A stretch of 64,000 nt of DNA from Aggregicoccus sp. 17bor-14 (GCF_009659535.1 NZ_VJZZ01000004.1:124001-188000); one strand, 5' to 3'. Shown: positions 40,401 to 50,740, counted from the stretch's first letter. The notes: generated from the letters alone by a model not told the origin. Program-made: numbers and translations.

Positions 40401-41829
40401 TCGCCTGAACCAGCAGCATGCGCAGCGCCTCCACCACGTCGTCGCCCGCGGCGACGGCGCCGGCGGGCGCGGCCTGGAGTGCCTGCGGCACGGCGCTGCC
40501 CACCACGGCCACCGGCACGCGCACCTCCCAGGCGAGGAAGCGCGCGAGCCGCACCGCGGCCTCGCTCGCGTCCAGCACCAGCGCTCCCACCGCGCCCGCG
40601 CTGAAGGGGTGCCACAGGGGGCGCGCGGCCTCGGCCGGGGGTAGCACGCAGAAGTCGATGCGCAGCACCTCGCTGAGCTCCAGCCGCCCCAGCGTGCCGA
40701 AGCCGCTCTTCACCGCGCTGGGCTCGGCGGCCACCGGCTCGAGGTGCGGCAGCCGGTGCAGGAGCCGGCGCGCCGCGGAGGCGCCGCCGCCGCACACGAA
40801 CACCTTCGCGGCCACCATGCGCACCGGCGCGCGGCCGCGCAGCACGCGGCTGCGCAGCGCGTGCAGCTCCGCGGGCTCGAGCAAGGGGCCTCCGTCCTCG
40901 CTCTCGCCCTCGGCCACCCGCGCGACGTCCTTCTGCAGCAGCGTGCTGAGGGCGCCGAGCACCTCCAGGTCCAGCGCGGGCGCGAGGTCCAGCACCTCGC
41001 CGAGCGAGCGCGGCTGGCGCAGCAGCTCCACCACCTGGGCCGTCACCGGGTGCTGATCCTTGGGCAGGTCCGCCTCGGGGGCGAGCACGAGGCGCGTGTG
41101 GCGCGGCGGCAGCGTGGGCAGCAGCCGGTTCACCTCGTCCGCCTGCCGGAAGCCCTCCAGCAGCGCGTCGTCGATGGCGCGCTGGATGCGCGGCTTGCCG
41201 CTCACCGGTCCCGGGGTGAAGGTGAAGGTGCCCTCCGTCCACGCAATCATCCGGAACAGGGCCTTCTCGCCCTCCACCTTGCCCAGGCGCGCGTTCACCG
41301 GGCGCCCCTCGCTCATGGAGATCTCGCCGCGCTCGGAGCCGCGCACCAGCGCGAGCCTCCCGGAGCGCTTGTTCATCCCGAGGATCTGCATCAGGTCCGG
41401 GATGCCCAGCTGAGAGAGCGAGCCCTCGATCTCCTCGGTCTCGGCGCGCAGGTCCTTGGCGGCCTCGTTGCGGCGGAACACGTGCTCGATGCGCGCGAGC
41501 ACCTCGTCCAGGTTGAAGGGCTTCTTGAGGAAGCCGTCGCGCAGGCCGCGCGCCTGGTCCGCGTCCACCTGCGCGGTGGTGAGCACCACCGGGATGTCGT
41601 CGGTGCGGGGGTTGGTGCGCAAAATCTGGATGAAGGTGCGCGCCTCGAGCAGCTTGCACGCCTCGTCGAAGAGGACCAGGTCCGGGTGGCGCAGCACGGC
41701 CACCTCGAGCGCGCGGCTGCCGTCCGGCGCGTAGTGCACCTGGTAGCCGCGCTGGCGCAGGGCGCGGCTGAGGCTGCGCACCGAGTCCAGCTCGGGGTCG
41801 GCGATGAGGATCTTGCGGACCGGGGGCAC
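40357..41829 (-). CDS. Response regulator with DUF4388 (PATAN) domain
   Basis: Protein of 490 residues. The N-terminal receiver domain has ILIADPELD, LVLFDEACKLL (phospho-acceptor Asp) and FLKKPFNLDEVL. A DUF4388/PATAN-like domain follows (about 140-255: EIEGSLSQLGIPDLMQILGMNKRSGRLAL, then GEISMSEGRPVNARLG and the EGTFTFTP strand). After a helical stretch (about 255-340) comes an unassigned alpha/beta C-terminal part beginning VRMVAAKVFVCGGGASAARRLLH. REC-PATAN proteins are plentiful in myxobacteria and act through protein contacts. It starts 18 bases after the stop of the upstream regulator gene, so the two are likely cotranscribed. Confidence 0.82.
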   Translation of the reverse strand: MPPVRKILIADPELDSVRSLSRALRQRGYQVHYAPDGSRALEVAVLRHPDLVLFDEACKLLEARTFIQILRTNPRTDDIPVVLTTAQVDADQARGLRDGFLKKPFNLDEVLARIEHVFRRNEAAKDLRAETEEIEGSLSQLGIPDLMQILGMNKRSGRLALVRGSERGEISMSEGRPVNARLGKVEGEKALFRMIAWTEGTFTFTPGPVSGKPRIQRAIDDALLEGFRQADEVNRLLPTLPPRHTRLVLAPEADLPKDQHPVTAQVVELLRQPRSLGEVLDLAPALDLEVLGALSTLLQKDVARVAEGESEDGGPLLEPAELHALRSRVLRGRAPVRMVAAKVFVCGGGASAARRLLHRLPHLEPVAAEPSAVKSGFGTLGRLELSEVLRIDFCVLPPAEAARPLWHPFSAGAVGALVLDASEAAVRLARFLAWEVRVPVAVVGSAVPQALQAAPAGAVAAGDDVVEALRMLLVQAINPPGASGAGATHP

Positions 41830-41847
41830 GGGGGCGCTCGCTCCTGG

Positions 41848-43698
41848 CTACAGGGGCTGCAGGTCGTACTCGGCCTGCAGTTTGAAGATGAGCCCGTCCA
41901 CCACCGCGGTGTCCGAGGAGTGGAAGCCCCAGGTGGCCCCGCGGCCGCGCCGCTGGATGAGCGCGTAGGCGGCGCTCTCGGAGAGCCAGAAGAGGAACTC
42001 GTGGCGCCCCACCCGCTCGTCCCCCTCGAGGAACACGGGGGTGAGCGCGGGATGCGACTCGAGGTCGGCGCGGCGGCCCAGCAGGTACACGCGGCTGCCC
42101 AGGTCCGGGGGCGCCGTCTCCAGCCCCAGCGCGATGGGCAGGTCCGCGCGGATCTCGGGGCCCCCCACGTAGAGCAGGCCGCGCGCGCCGGGATCGCGCA
42201 ACAGCTCGCGCGCGATCTCCGCCTGCAGCTCGTCGAAGAGCACGTCGCTCACCTTGCCGCGGCGGCTGGGCTCGGCGCGCTCGTCCACCGGCAGCTTCGC
42301 GCTCTGCGCGTTGCCCAGCAAGAGCTCCACCTCGTCCCAGAAGGGCAGCCCGTCCAGCAGCAGGCGGCGCTGCAGGCTCGCGCGCCGCTCGTCCATGCGG
42401 CGGCGGCAGCGGTGCATCAGCTCGTCGAAGTCCTCCCCGTCCTTGGGGAAGGTGCTCGCCCCGGCGGTGAGCGCGAGCGGCAGGCGCGCCTCCACCTCCT
42501 GCGCCTCCGGCTCCTCGGCCACCGCCGCCATGGCACGGCGCACGAACATCAGCGCGCCGAAGAAGTCCGTCTCGGGCAGCAGCACGTAGAACTCCTGCTC
42601 GCTCGCCTTGGCGATGACGTCCGAGTCGCGCACGATCTTGCTCAGCGCCCGGATGATGCCGCGCACCGCGCGCTTGGCCTCCTGCGCGCCCAGCCGCACG
42701 CGCACCTGCGGCAGGTTGTCCACGCTGAAGGCCAGGAGGGAGAAGGTGCGGCCGTAGCGGCGCGCCTTGTAGATCTCCTTGGAGGCGTAGTCGGTGAAGT
42801 AGCTGAGGTTGTACGCCGCGGTGTCGCGGTCGCGCAGGCCCAGGCGCTGCAGCGCGAGCAGGCGCCGGCCGTTCTTGAGCCCCACCGCGGCGAAGTCGCC
42901 CAGCGTCTTCGCGGTGCGCAGGTGCTCGCTGCCGAAGTCACCGGAGAGCGGGTCGCTGAGCTGCGCGAGCCCGATGATCTCCCCGCCCGCGATGAAGGGC
43001 ACGTAGAGCACCGGGGCGCGCTCGTCGCGGGCCACCCAGGGCTGCGCCTCGCGCAGGCGCGCGCCCAGCGGCCCTTCCGCCACGATGCGCTCCGAGAGGA
43101 ACTGCCGGTCCAGCAGGCCCCGGTAGGCGCGCAGCGCGAGGTCTCCCCGGTCGTCCGCCACCCACAGGGCGGCGCTCTGCGCATCGCACAGCGAGCCCAG
43201 GTCCGCGGTGATGCGCTCCTGCAGCCACTCCAGATCCGGCTGCGAGAGGAACTCGAGGCAGCGCTGCTGCAGGTTCTGCGAGCGCGCGAACTCCAGGTTC
43301 TCGTCGCGCAGGCGCGCGCGCTCGCGGCGCAGGGACGCGCGCTCGAGCGCCCGGTCCACCGCGAGCACCAGGTCCGCCTCGTCCACCGGCTTGGTGAGGC
43401 AGTCGCTCACCCCGGCGCGCAGCGCCATGAGGCTGCCCTTCACGTCCTGGCGCTGGCTGAGGAGGATGACCTCCTGGTCCGGGTCGCGCTCGCGCAGCCG
43501 CGCGGTGAGCGTGAAGCCGTCCACGCCGGGCATCACCACGTCCGAGAGGACGAGATCGAAGGCGGTGTGCGACACCTCCTCGAGCGCGCTCTGCGCGCTG
43601 TCCGCGGTGAGCACCTGGTGCCCCCGGCGGCCCAGGATGTCGGAGACCAGCTGGCGGAAGAACGGGTCGTCGTCGACGACGAGGATGGGGCCGGCCAC
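41848..43698 (-). CDS. Response regulator with GAF and degenerate GGDEF domains
   Basis: Protein of 616 residues starting at GTG. The receiver domain (1-120) has ILVVDDDPFFRQL, LVLSDVVMPGVDG and CLTKPVDEADLV. A coiled-coil linker leads into a GAF-like domain (about 165-300, AQSAALWVADDRGDLAL). A GGDEF-like domain follows (about 310-450) in which the signature loop reads KASEQEF instead of GG(D/E)EF, so diguanylate cyclase activity is unlikely. About 150 C-terminal residues (KVSDVLFDELQAEIARELL through WGFHSSDTAVVDG) are unassigned. It lies between dapF and the REC-DUF4388 gene, and all are probably in one transcript. Confidence 0.8.
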   Translation of the reverse strand: MAGPILVVDDDPFFRQLVSDILGRRGHQVLTADSAQSALEEVSHTAFDLVLSDVVMPGVDGFTLTARLRERDPDQEVILLSQRQDVKGSLMALRAGVSDCLTKPVDEADLVLAVDRALERASLRRERARLRDENLEFARSQNLQQRCLEFLSQPDLEWLQERITADLGSLCDAQSAALWVADDRGDLALRAYRGLLDRQFLSERIVAEGPLGARLREAQPWVARDERAPVLYVPFIAGGEIIGLAQLSDPLSGDFGSEHLRTAKTLGDFAAVGLKNGRRLLALQRLGLRDRDTAAYNLSYFTDYASKEIYKARRYGRTFSLLAFSVDNLPQVRVRLGAQEAKRAVRGIIRALSKIVRDSDVIAKASEQEFYVLLPETDFFGALMFVRRAMAAVAEEPEAQEVEARLPLALTAGASTFPKDGEDFDELMHRCRRRMDERRASLQRRLLLDGLPFWDEVELLLGNAQSAKLPVDERAEPSRRGKVSDVLFDELQAEIARELLRDPGARGLLYVGGPEIRADLPIALGLETAPPDLGSRVYLLGRRADLESHPALTPVFLEGDERVGRHEFLFWLSESAAYALIQRRGRGATWGFHSSDTAVVDGLIFKLQAEYDLQPL

Positions 43699-43751
43699 GG
43701 GCGAGGGCTCTGGGAGGGGGCGAGGGGGGAGCGACGCGGGAGGCGCGGAGG

Positions 43752-44615
<864 letters not shown>

Positions 44616-44666
44616 CCTAGCGACGCCGCGGCGGCTGCGCTCGCCCGAAGGCCCGGGCCTGGCGGC

Positions 44667-47600
44667 CTAGCGGACCTTCTTGGGCGCCACGGGGGTGAGC
44701 ACGGGCGGCGCCGAGGGCGCTGCCTGGGGCCGGGCCGTCGCGGCGGGCCGCGCCGCGGACGAGGGCCGCGCGAGCGGCGGCAGCGGCGCAGGCGCAGGCG
44801 CCACGGCGGTCACCGGTGCGGGCGCGGGGCGCTTCGGGGGCGGAGGCGGGGGCAGCGTCGCATCCTCCTCCACGACGATCTCCTCCCCCTCTCCCAGGCC
44901 GCCGAGCTCGTCGAGCCCGTCGAGTCCCGCCGTGGGCACCTCCTCCACCGCGACCTCGTCCAGGGCCACCTCGCCCAGGGGCACGTCCTCCATGGCCACG
45001 TCCACCGCGAGCTCCTGCGGCTCGCCGCCTCCGCCCGGCTCGACGTCCACGTGGAGGTCCTCCACGTGCACCACCTCGAGACCGGTGGGGGTGGGGTCCT
45101 CGGGCGCGAGCGCCGGAGGGGCGGGCTTCGCCGCTGCGGGGTCCGCGGGCACGTCCGCGCTGGAGAGCTCGTCCAGCATGTCGTTCCACTGCGGAGACGG
45201 CACCGGGGCCACGGCCTTCGCGGGCGCAGCGGGGCGCTCGCCGGGAGCGCGCTTGTTCAGCCCGTTCTTCACCGCGGTGAGCTCGGCGTTGGCCCGCTCG
45301 TAGATCTGCTGCACGGCGTTGGGACTGCCGCGCTGGGAGGAGCGGCGCAGCACGGCGAGCTCCGTCTCCTGCGCGGAGAGCCGGCGCTGCAGCAGCTCCA
45401 GCTTCTGGTCCCGCTCACTCACCGAGGCCGCGGCCCGCGCCTCGCGCTCCTTCGCCTCGGCGGCGCTCGTGCGCAGGCCCTGCGCCTCGAGCGCCGAGAG
45501 CTCGCCCTTCACGCGCGCCTGCTCCAGCTCGGCGCGCAGCGCGGCCAGCGCCTCGGCCCGCTCGCGCTCCGCGCCCTCGGCCCGCTCGCCGCGCGCCTGC
45601 GCCGCCTCGAGCTCCGTGCGAAGGCGCGCGAGCTCTCCGGCGAGCGACGCGCGGGCCGCCTCCAGCTGCGCGCGCTCCTGGCGGCGCTCCTCCTCGAGCG
45701 CCTCGAGCCGCGTGCGCGCACCCGTCTCGGCAGCCTCGAGCTGGGCGCGCGCGCCCGCCTCCGCCGCGGCCGCGGCGCGCTGCGTCTCCTCGCGCAGCTG
45801 CCGAAGCGCCGCCTCGCGCTCGCCCACCTGCGCCCCCGCCTGGGTGCGCTCGGCCTCGAGCTGCGCGAGCTGCGCCCGCAGCTGCTGGGTCGCGGACTCG
45901 GCCTCGGCGAGCCGCGCGGCCGCAGCGGCCGCCTCCTGCGCGCGCGACGTCTCCGCCTCCTGCTTCGCCCGCGCGAGCTCCGCCTCGAGCTGCGCGCGCG
46001 CGGCCGCGCCCTGCGCCTCGGTCTCCTGCGCGTGCCGCTGCGCGGTCTGCAGCGCCACCGCATGCTCCTCGGCGAGCTGCTGCGCGCGTGCGCGAGCCTC
46101 GGCGAGCTGGGCACCGAGGGTCTCACGCGAGGCCCCCGCATCCTCCTGCAGCTGCGCCGCCTGCGCGCGCGCCGCGGCGAGCGCCTGCTCGAGCTCCCCT
46201 CCCCGGCCGTGCGCGGCGTCCAGCTCGGCGCGCAGGGCAGCCTGCGCCTCGCGCGTGCGGGACTCGAGCGCGGCCTGGGCCTCCTTCGCCTCGGAGAGCT
46301 CTGCGCCCAACGCCTCCAGCCGCCGCTCGAGCTCGGCGCGCCCTGCCATCTGCTGCTCCACCCGCGCGCGCGCCGCGTCCCGCTCGGCCTCCAGCTCGCC
46401 GGCCTGGCCCGCGAGTGCCTCGCGCTCGCTGCCCCACTCTGAGCGGGCCTGCGCGAGCTCCGCGCGCAGCGCCTCCAGGGCCTCGGCCTGCGAGGCGCTC
46501 GACGCCTGGGCGGCCTGCGCCTCCATCTCCTGGCGCGCGCGGGCGGCCTCGAGGGCGTTCGCCGTCTGCTCTGCCCGGTCCAGCGCCGCGTCCAGCGCCT
46601 GCTGGAGCGCCTCGGTCTGGCGCTGCGCCTCCTCGCGCTGCGCGGTGCGCTGCGCCTCGGCCTCCGCGAGCCGCGCGGCGAGCCCGGCGCGGTCGGCCTC
46701 CCGCTGCGCGAGCGTGGCCTCCAGGCTGCGCACGCGCTCGAGCGCCTGTGCCTCCAGGCCGGTGAGCCGACCTGCGGCCTCCGACTGCAGCTGCTCGAGG
46801 GCAGCGCGGTGCTCGGCCTGGGCGTGCGCCTCCTGCTCGCGCAGGCGCTGCGCCTCGGCGCGCACCGCCTCGAGCTCCACGGCGCTGCGCTCGGCGGCCT
46901 CGCGCGCGGCCTGCTCGCGCGCGGCGAGCTCCGCGCTCAGCGCCTCGAGCCGCGTCGCCTGCGCCTGCGCCTCGGTGCGCGCGAGCGCGAGCTGCTGCTC
47001 GGCCACCGCGTGCGCCGCCGCGAGGGCCTCGTGCTCCGCACGCAGCGCCGCCGCCTCGCCCGCCGCCGCCGTGTGCGCGGCGCCCAGGCGCAGCGCCTCG
47101 GCCTCCGCCACGGCCAGGGCCTGGGCGTGCGAGGCGCGGGCCTCGGCGAGCTGCGCCTGCAGCTGCTCCACCTCGCTGTCCATGCTCTGCAGCCGCTGCT
47201 GCAGCGCATCCGCGGCGCGGGCGGAGGCCGCCTCGGCCTCGCGCAGCGCCTCCTCGAGCGCCGCGATGCGCGCCCCGGCGCTCTCCTGCGCCTGCGCGGC
47301 CGCGCGCTCCAACTCCGCCGCCCGGGCCTGCGCCTCGGAGAGCTGCGCCTCGAGGGTCCCGGTCAGCCCGGCCGCGGCGCTGCGCTCGGACGCGAGTGCG
47401 GTGGCCTGCTCCCGCAGCGCCTCGAGCTCGAGGCCGAGGGCGCCGCGCGACGCGTCCGCTGCGGAGAGCCGCTCCTCCAGAGCGGTGCGGTCCTGGGCGG
47501 CGGCCGCGAGCCTGCCCTCCAGCTCGGCCCGGGCCTCGTCGCCGGCGGCGAGCCGCCCCTCGAGCGCGGTGCGCGCCGCGTCGGCAGCCGCCAGCCGCTC

Positions 47601-49577
47601 CTCGAATGCACCTTGGGCCGCGTCGGCAGCGGCGAGCCGCTCCTCGAGCGCACCTCGAGCTGCGTCGGCGTCGAGGAGCCGGGCCTCGAGCGCGCCGCGC
47701 TCCTCTTCGAGCTCGGCGAGCCGCGCCTCGCGCGCACTCCCCGCCTCCCGCGCCTCCTCGAGCTGGGCGGAGAGGGCCTGCAGCTGCGCGTCGAGCGCCG
47801 CGCGCTGCGCGCCCCGGGCGCGGGCCTCCTGCACCTGGGCCGCGAGCGCCTCGAGCTGCGCCGTCAGCGCCTGGGTGGCCTGCTCGGCCTCCAGCGCCTC
47901 CTCGGAGCGCTGCGCCTCGGCGGCCTCCGCGCGGCTGCGCTCCTGCGCGAGCGCCTCCTCGAGCGAGGCGGCGAGCGCGCGTGCCTGCTCGGCGGAGCGC
48001 CGCAGCGCCTCGGCCTCCTCCACTGCGCGGGCGGCCGTGGCGCGCGCGGACTCGAGCTCCGTCTCCAGGGCGCGCCGCTCCGAGAGCCCGGAGTGCTGCT
48101 GCACCTCGGCGGCCTGGCGCGAGGCCTCGGCCGCCTGGGCGCGCGACTCGGCGAGGTCCAGCGTGCGCTGCACCCGGGCGAGCTCCGCCTCGCGGGTGAG
48201 CAGCGCCTCGGTGGCGCTGCGCGCATCGGCCTCGAGCTGCACCCGGGCCTGCTTCAGGTGCTCGACCGCCGCGAGCGCCTGCGAGTACTGCTCGGCCATG
48301 CGCAGCTCGCGCTCGCGCGCCGCCTCCAGCTGCAGCCGCCGGTCCTCGGCCTGGGCGCTCGCGCGCTCGGCCTGGACCCGGTCCTGGGTGCGCGCCTCGC
48401 GCTCGGCGTCCGCCGCCTCCTGCGCGCCGCGGGCCTCCTCGTAGGCCTGGGTGAGCCGGGTGCGCAGGGCCTCCAGCGCGCTCGCGCCCTCGGCGGCACG
48501 CGCGCGCTCCAGGCGCAGCGACTCCTGGGCCGCGAGCACCTGCACGCCGGCCTCCGCCTGGGCGCGCTGGGCGGCCTCCAGCTCCAGGCGCAGGGCGCCC
48601 TGGCGCTGCTCGAGGTCCGCGGCGCGCTCGCGCGCCACCTGCAGCTCGATGCCGCCGCGCCGCACGCGGGCCGCGAGCTCGTCGCGCTCGCGCGAGAGCT
48701 CGGGGGTGCCGCGCGCGCCCTCCAGCTGCGCGGTGAGGCGCGCCACGTCCTCGCGCGCCGCCTCCAGCTGCGGCTGCAGGGCGGCGAGCGCCGCGGCGTG
48801 GCCGTCCGCCTCGGCGCGCACCCGGGCGAGCGCCTCCTTCAGCTTGCCGCTGCGCTCCTCCCAGCTGCGCGCGCGCCCCGCCACCTCGTCCAGGCGCCCG
48901 CGGGTGAAGGCGAGCGGCTCGGGGGGCAGCTGCACCCAGGTGGGGTCCACCGCGCGCAGGGGCTCGCGGCTGGCCACCACCACGAAGTAGGCGGCCTCGG
49001 TGCTGCGGGCCAGGGTGCCGTCCACCTGCAGCCCCTCGCCGCGCTCGAACGCGAGCTGGTAGCCGAGCAGCGGGCTCTGGGTGGCGGTCTCCACGTGCGG
49101 GAAGTGGGACGAGAGCGCGTCCAGCAGCTGGCCGTAGGTGGGCGGGGCGCCCTCCTCCGGCTCCATCAGCTGCGCGAGCGCGAGGCCGCCCGCGTTGCGC
49201 AGGCCGCCCACGAGGCTGCCGCCGCGCGCGAGCAGCCGCACCAGCTCCTCGAGCAGCGCGGGGGCGCGCACGTAGGGGGCCAGGTCCGCGACGAGCACCG
49301 CGTCGAAGCTGCCCGGCTCGAAGTCCTCGAAGACGCCGGGGCGAAAGCGCAGGGTGGCCGAGCCGAGCTGCCGCTGGGCGGCCTCCACCGCGGCGAGGTC
49401 CTCGTCCACCGAGACCACGGCGCGCGCGCCGCGCTCGAGCAGGAAGCGCGCGCTCTCGCCGCCGGTGCTCGCTACCGCTCCCACCTCGAGGACGCGGCGC
49501 CGGGCGAAGAGGCTCTCCGCGAAGATGTAGCGGGGCAGCAGTTCACTGGGCCCCAGGCGCCTGAAAGTGGGATGCAT
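44667..49577 (-). CDS. Giant methyltransferase-fold / coiled-coil protein
   Basis: Protein of 1,636 residues. The first 200 residues look like a Rossmann-type methyltransferase (RRVLEVGAVASTGGESARFLLERG, VVSVDEDLAAVEAAQRQL, FDAVLVADLAPYV), although the glycine-rich loop is not classical. From about residue 240 to 1,400 there is one almost unbroken coiled coil of Ala, Glu, Arg, Leu and Gln heptads. The last 200 residues are Pro/Ala/Glu-rich with acidic hydrophobic stretches (GLDELGGLGEGEEIVVEED) and a basic end PVAPKKVR. It could act as a long cytoplasmic scaffold in which the N-terminal domain binds or modifies a partner. It heads the minus-strand run with dapF and two regulators. Confidence 0.82.
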   Translation of the reverse strand: MHPTFRRLGPSELLPRYIFAESLFARRRVLEVGAVASTGGESARFLLERGARAVVSVDEDLAAVEAAQRQLGSATLRFRPGVFEDFEPGSFDAVLVADLAPYVRAPALLEELVRLLARGGSLVGGLRNAGGLALAQLMEPEEGAPPTYGQLLDALSSHFPHVETATQSPLLGYQLAFERGEGLQVDGTLARSTEAAYFVVVASREPLRAVDPTWVQLPPEPLAFTRGRLDEVAGRARSWEERSGKLKEALARVRAEADGHAAALAALQPQLEAAREDVARLTAQLEGARGTPELSRERDELAARVRRGGIELQVARERAADLEQRQGALRLELEAAQRAQAEAGVQVLAAQESLRLERARAAEGASALEALRTRLTQAYEEARGAQEAADAEREARTQDRVQAERASAQAEDRRLQLEAARERELRMAEQYSQALAAVEHLKQARVQLEADARSATEALLTREAELARVQRTLDLAESRAQAAEASRQAAEVQQHSGLSERRALETELESARATAARAVEEAEALRRSAEQARALAASLEEALAQERSRAEAAEAQRSEEALEAEQATQALTAQLEALAAQVQEARARGAQRAALDAQLQALSAQLEEAREAGSAREARLAELEEERGALEARLLDADAARGALEERLAAADAAQGAFEERLAAADAARTALEGRLAAGDEARAELEGRLAAAAQDRTALEERLSAADASRGALGLELEALREQATALASERSAAAGLTGTLEAQLSEAQARAAELERAAAQAQESAGARIAALEEALREAEAASARAADALQQRLQSMDSEVEQLQAQLAEARASHAQALAVAEAEALRLGAAHTAAAGEAAALRAEHEALAAAHAVAEQQLALARTEAQAQATRLEALSAELAAREQAAREAAERSAVELEAVRAEAQRLREQEAHAQAEHRAALEQLQSEAAGRLTGLEAQALERVRSLEATLAQREADRAGLAARLAEAEAQRTAQREEAQRQTEALQQALDAALDRAEQTANALEAARARQEMEAQAAQASSASQAEALEALRAELAQARSEWGSEREALAGQAGELEAERDAARARVEQQMAGRAELERRLEALGAELSEAKEAQAALESRTREAQAALRAELDAAHGRGGELEQALAAARAQAAQLQEDAGASRETLGAQLAEARARAQQLAEEHAVALQTAQRHAQETEAQGAAARAQLEAELARAKQEAETSRAQEAAAAAARLAEAESATQQLRAQLAQLEAERTQAGAQVGEREAALRQLREETQRAAAAAEAGARAQLEAAETGARTRLEALEEERRQERAQLEAARASLAGELARLRTELEAAQARGERAEGAERERAEALAALRAELEQARVKGELSALEAQGLRTSAAEAKEREARAAASVSERDQKLELLQRRLSAQETELAVLRRSSQRGSPNAVQQIYERANAELTAVKNGLNKRAPGERPAAPAKAVAPVPSPQWNDMLDELSSADVPADPAAAKPAPPALAPEDPTPTGLEVVHVEDLHVDVEPGGGGEPQELAVDVAMEDVPLGEVALDEVAVEEVPTAGLDGLDELGGLGEGEEIVVEEDATLPPPPPPKRPAPAPVTAVAPAPAPLPPLARPSSAARPAATARPQAAPSAPPVLTPVAPKKVR

Positions 49578-49590
49578 GGTCGACTGTTCG

Positions 49591-49618
49591 AGTATAGCCG
49601 GGGGTTGTGGGGCCCCAA
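49591..49618 (-). promoter_or_regulatory. Candidate promoter with an almost absent leader
   Basis: On the minus strand TTGGGG (49618-49613), a 16-base spacer and TATACT (49596-49591, 5 of 6 matches) precede the ATG at 49577. The start point would fall only about six bases before the ATG, so the mRNA would be nearly leaderless. Confidence 0.4.
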
Positions 49619-49686
49619 GGAAAGGGCCCGAGGAAATGGCGCCGTCAGTCCGCACGTAGGGGGAGCAGGCACCGGGAGACCACACG

Positions 49687-50559
49687 ATGGACGCGTACCA
49701 GTCGCAGAGCTTCGGACACCGCGCCGGCCGCACCTTCACCCGCTTCCTCGTCACGCTCGTGGTCCTGGCGCTGGCGGGCGGGGTGCTCTTCCTCCTCTCG
49801 CAGCTCAACAGCCGCACCTACCGGCTCGCGCACGAGAACGGCCAGCTGGTGGTGCTCAAGGGGCGCATGCTCCCCTTCGGCGCCGTGCCCTACACGCCCG
49901 GCGACGCGCGGCTCGCGGACGCCTACGCCCCGCTCGCCGTGCCCGCCGGCGAGGTGCAGGGGCTGCTCGAGCGCCGCTTCTCGGACCGCGACGAGCTGGA
50001 CCGCGCCCTCTTCGGCGTGCTCGAGGCGCTCGCCCGGCCCCGCGTCGCCTCGGACGAGCCCGCGCGCCTGGACGAGGGGCTCACCTACCTGCGGCGCGCC
50101 GAGAAGCTCAGCGGCCTCACCGAGGAGCAGCGCCTCAGCCTCAAGAAGATGCAGGCGGACGTCGCCTACTACCAGGCCCGCCAGCGCCTGGACGAGGCGC
50201 GCCGGGACATCGCCGAGGCCCTGGGCCAGCTGAAGCTCGCGGCGGAGAACCGCGGCCGCCAGGCGGACAGCGCCAACGCCATGATCACCCGCGTGGGCCC
50301 CGCGGCCGAGAAGCTCGAGGAGGCGCTGCGGGCCGCCGTCCACGGAAGCGCCGAGGCCCCCGCGCCGGGCTCCAACCCGGGCTCTGGCGAGAGCCCGGCC
50401 CAGGCGCCTGGAGCCGCCCCACCCCCGTCCGCGGCACAGGGTGCTACAGCCCCCACCTCCGGGTCGGGGGGCTCGCCTGCGGTCGCGCCAGCGCCCGCCC
50501 AGGGCCCTTCCGCGGCCGGTCCCGGCGCGGTCGGTGACGGGGGTTCGCGGGCTCCCTGA
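49687..50559 (+). CDS. Single-pass membrane protein with periplasmic helical domain
   Basis: Protein of 290 residues. A membrane helix at about 20-42 (FLVTLVVLALAGGVLFLLSQL) is followed by RTYRLAHENGQLVVLKGRMLPFG, a helical domain (about 75-215) with alternating charged residues, and an 85-residue Pro/Ala/Gly/Ser-rich tail. The segment YRLAHENGQLVVLKGRMLPFG recalls IF-type membrane proteins seen in myxobacterial genomes, but I cannot name a family. It is divergent from the giant coiled-coil gene (109-base gap) and lies 371 bases upstream of nrdA, with a hairpin between. Confidence 0.7.
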   Translation: MDAYQSQSFGHRAGRTFTRFLVTLVVLALAGGVLFLLSQLNSRTYRLAHENGQLVVLKGRMLPFGAVPYTPGDARLADAYAPLAVPAGEVQGLLERRFSDRDELDRALFGVLEALARPRVASDEPARLDEGLTYLRRAEKLSGLTEEQRLSLKKMQADVAYYQARQRLDEARRDIAEALGQLKLAAENRGRQADSANAMITRVGPAAEKLEEALRAAVHGSAEAPAPGSNPGSGESPAQAPGAAPPPSAAQGATAPTSGSGGSPAVAPAPAQGPSAAGPGAVGDGGSRAP

Positions 50560-50616
50560 GGGGGCTTGCGGACACTTCCGTGGGACCGGAAATCCGGCCC
50601 CGCGGCACTGTCCTCC

Positions 50617-50645
50617 GGGCGTCAGTGGGAGAAAAACTGACGCCC
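50617..50645 (+). repeat. Perfect 10-bp inverted repeat in the nrdA upstream region
   Basis: GGGCGTCAGT and ACTGACGCCC flank a 9-base loop (GGGAGAAAA). No T-run follows, so it is not a standard intrinsic terminator. It lies 58 bases after the preceding gene and 67 bases before the nrd -35 box. It could be a protein-binding site or an mRNA 3'-end structure. Confidence 0.5.
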
Positions 50646-50711
50646 CTGCCACGTGATCGTAGATTGCAACTCAAGGGCCAGCGCCCGCGCCGGAAACCCC
50701 CAGATCTAGCG

Positions 50712-50740
50712 TTGACAGGTCAGGGTGGGCCCCATACCTT
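50712..50740 (+). promoter_or_regulatory. Sigma-70-type promoter of nrdAB
   Basis: A perfect TTGACA (50712-50717), a 17-base spacer and TACCTT (50735-50740) make this the best vegetative-type promoter in the window. Transcription would start near 50747, giving a leader of about 180 bases before the nrdA start. The rest of the 50560-50930 gap holds only the inverted repeats listed here. Confidence 0.75.

Noticed and set aside
41848-43698. Active diguanylate cyclase
   Set aside because: The GGDEF loop is replaced by ASEQEF.
45319-48444. Second long plus-strand frame, Ser/Ala/Arg-rich, opposite the same gene
   Set aside because: Composition (runs of Ser, Ala, Arg, Cys) is that of a reverse-frame shadow of Ala/Glu/Arg heptads; no domain is recognisable.
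46809-50537. Very long open frame on the plus strand opposite the coiled-coil gene
   Set aside because: It is antisense to a coherent coiled-coil protein, has Arg/Leu/His-rich composition without motifs, and arises from GC-rich codon structure.
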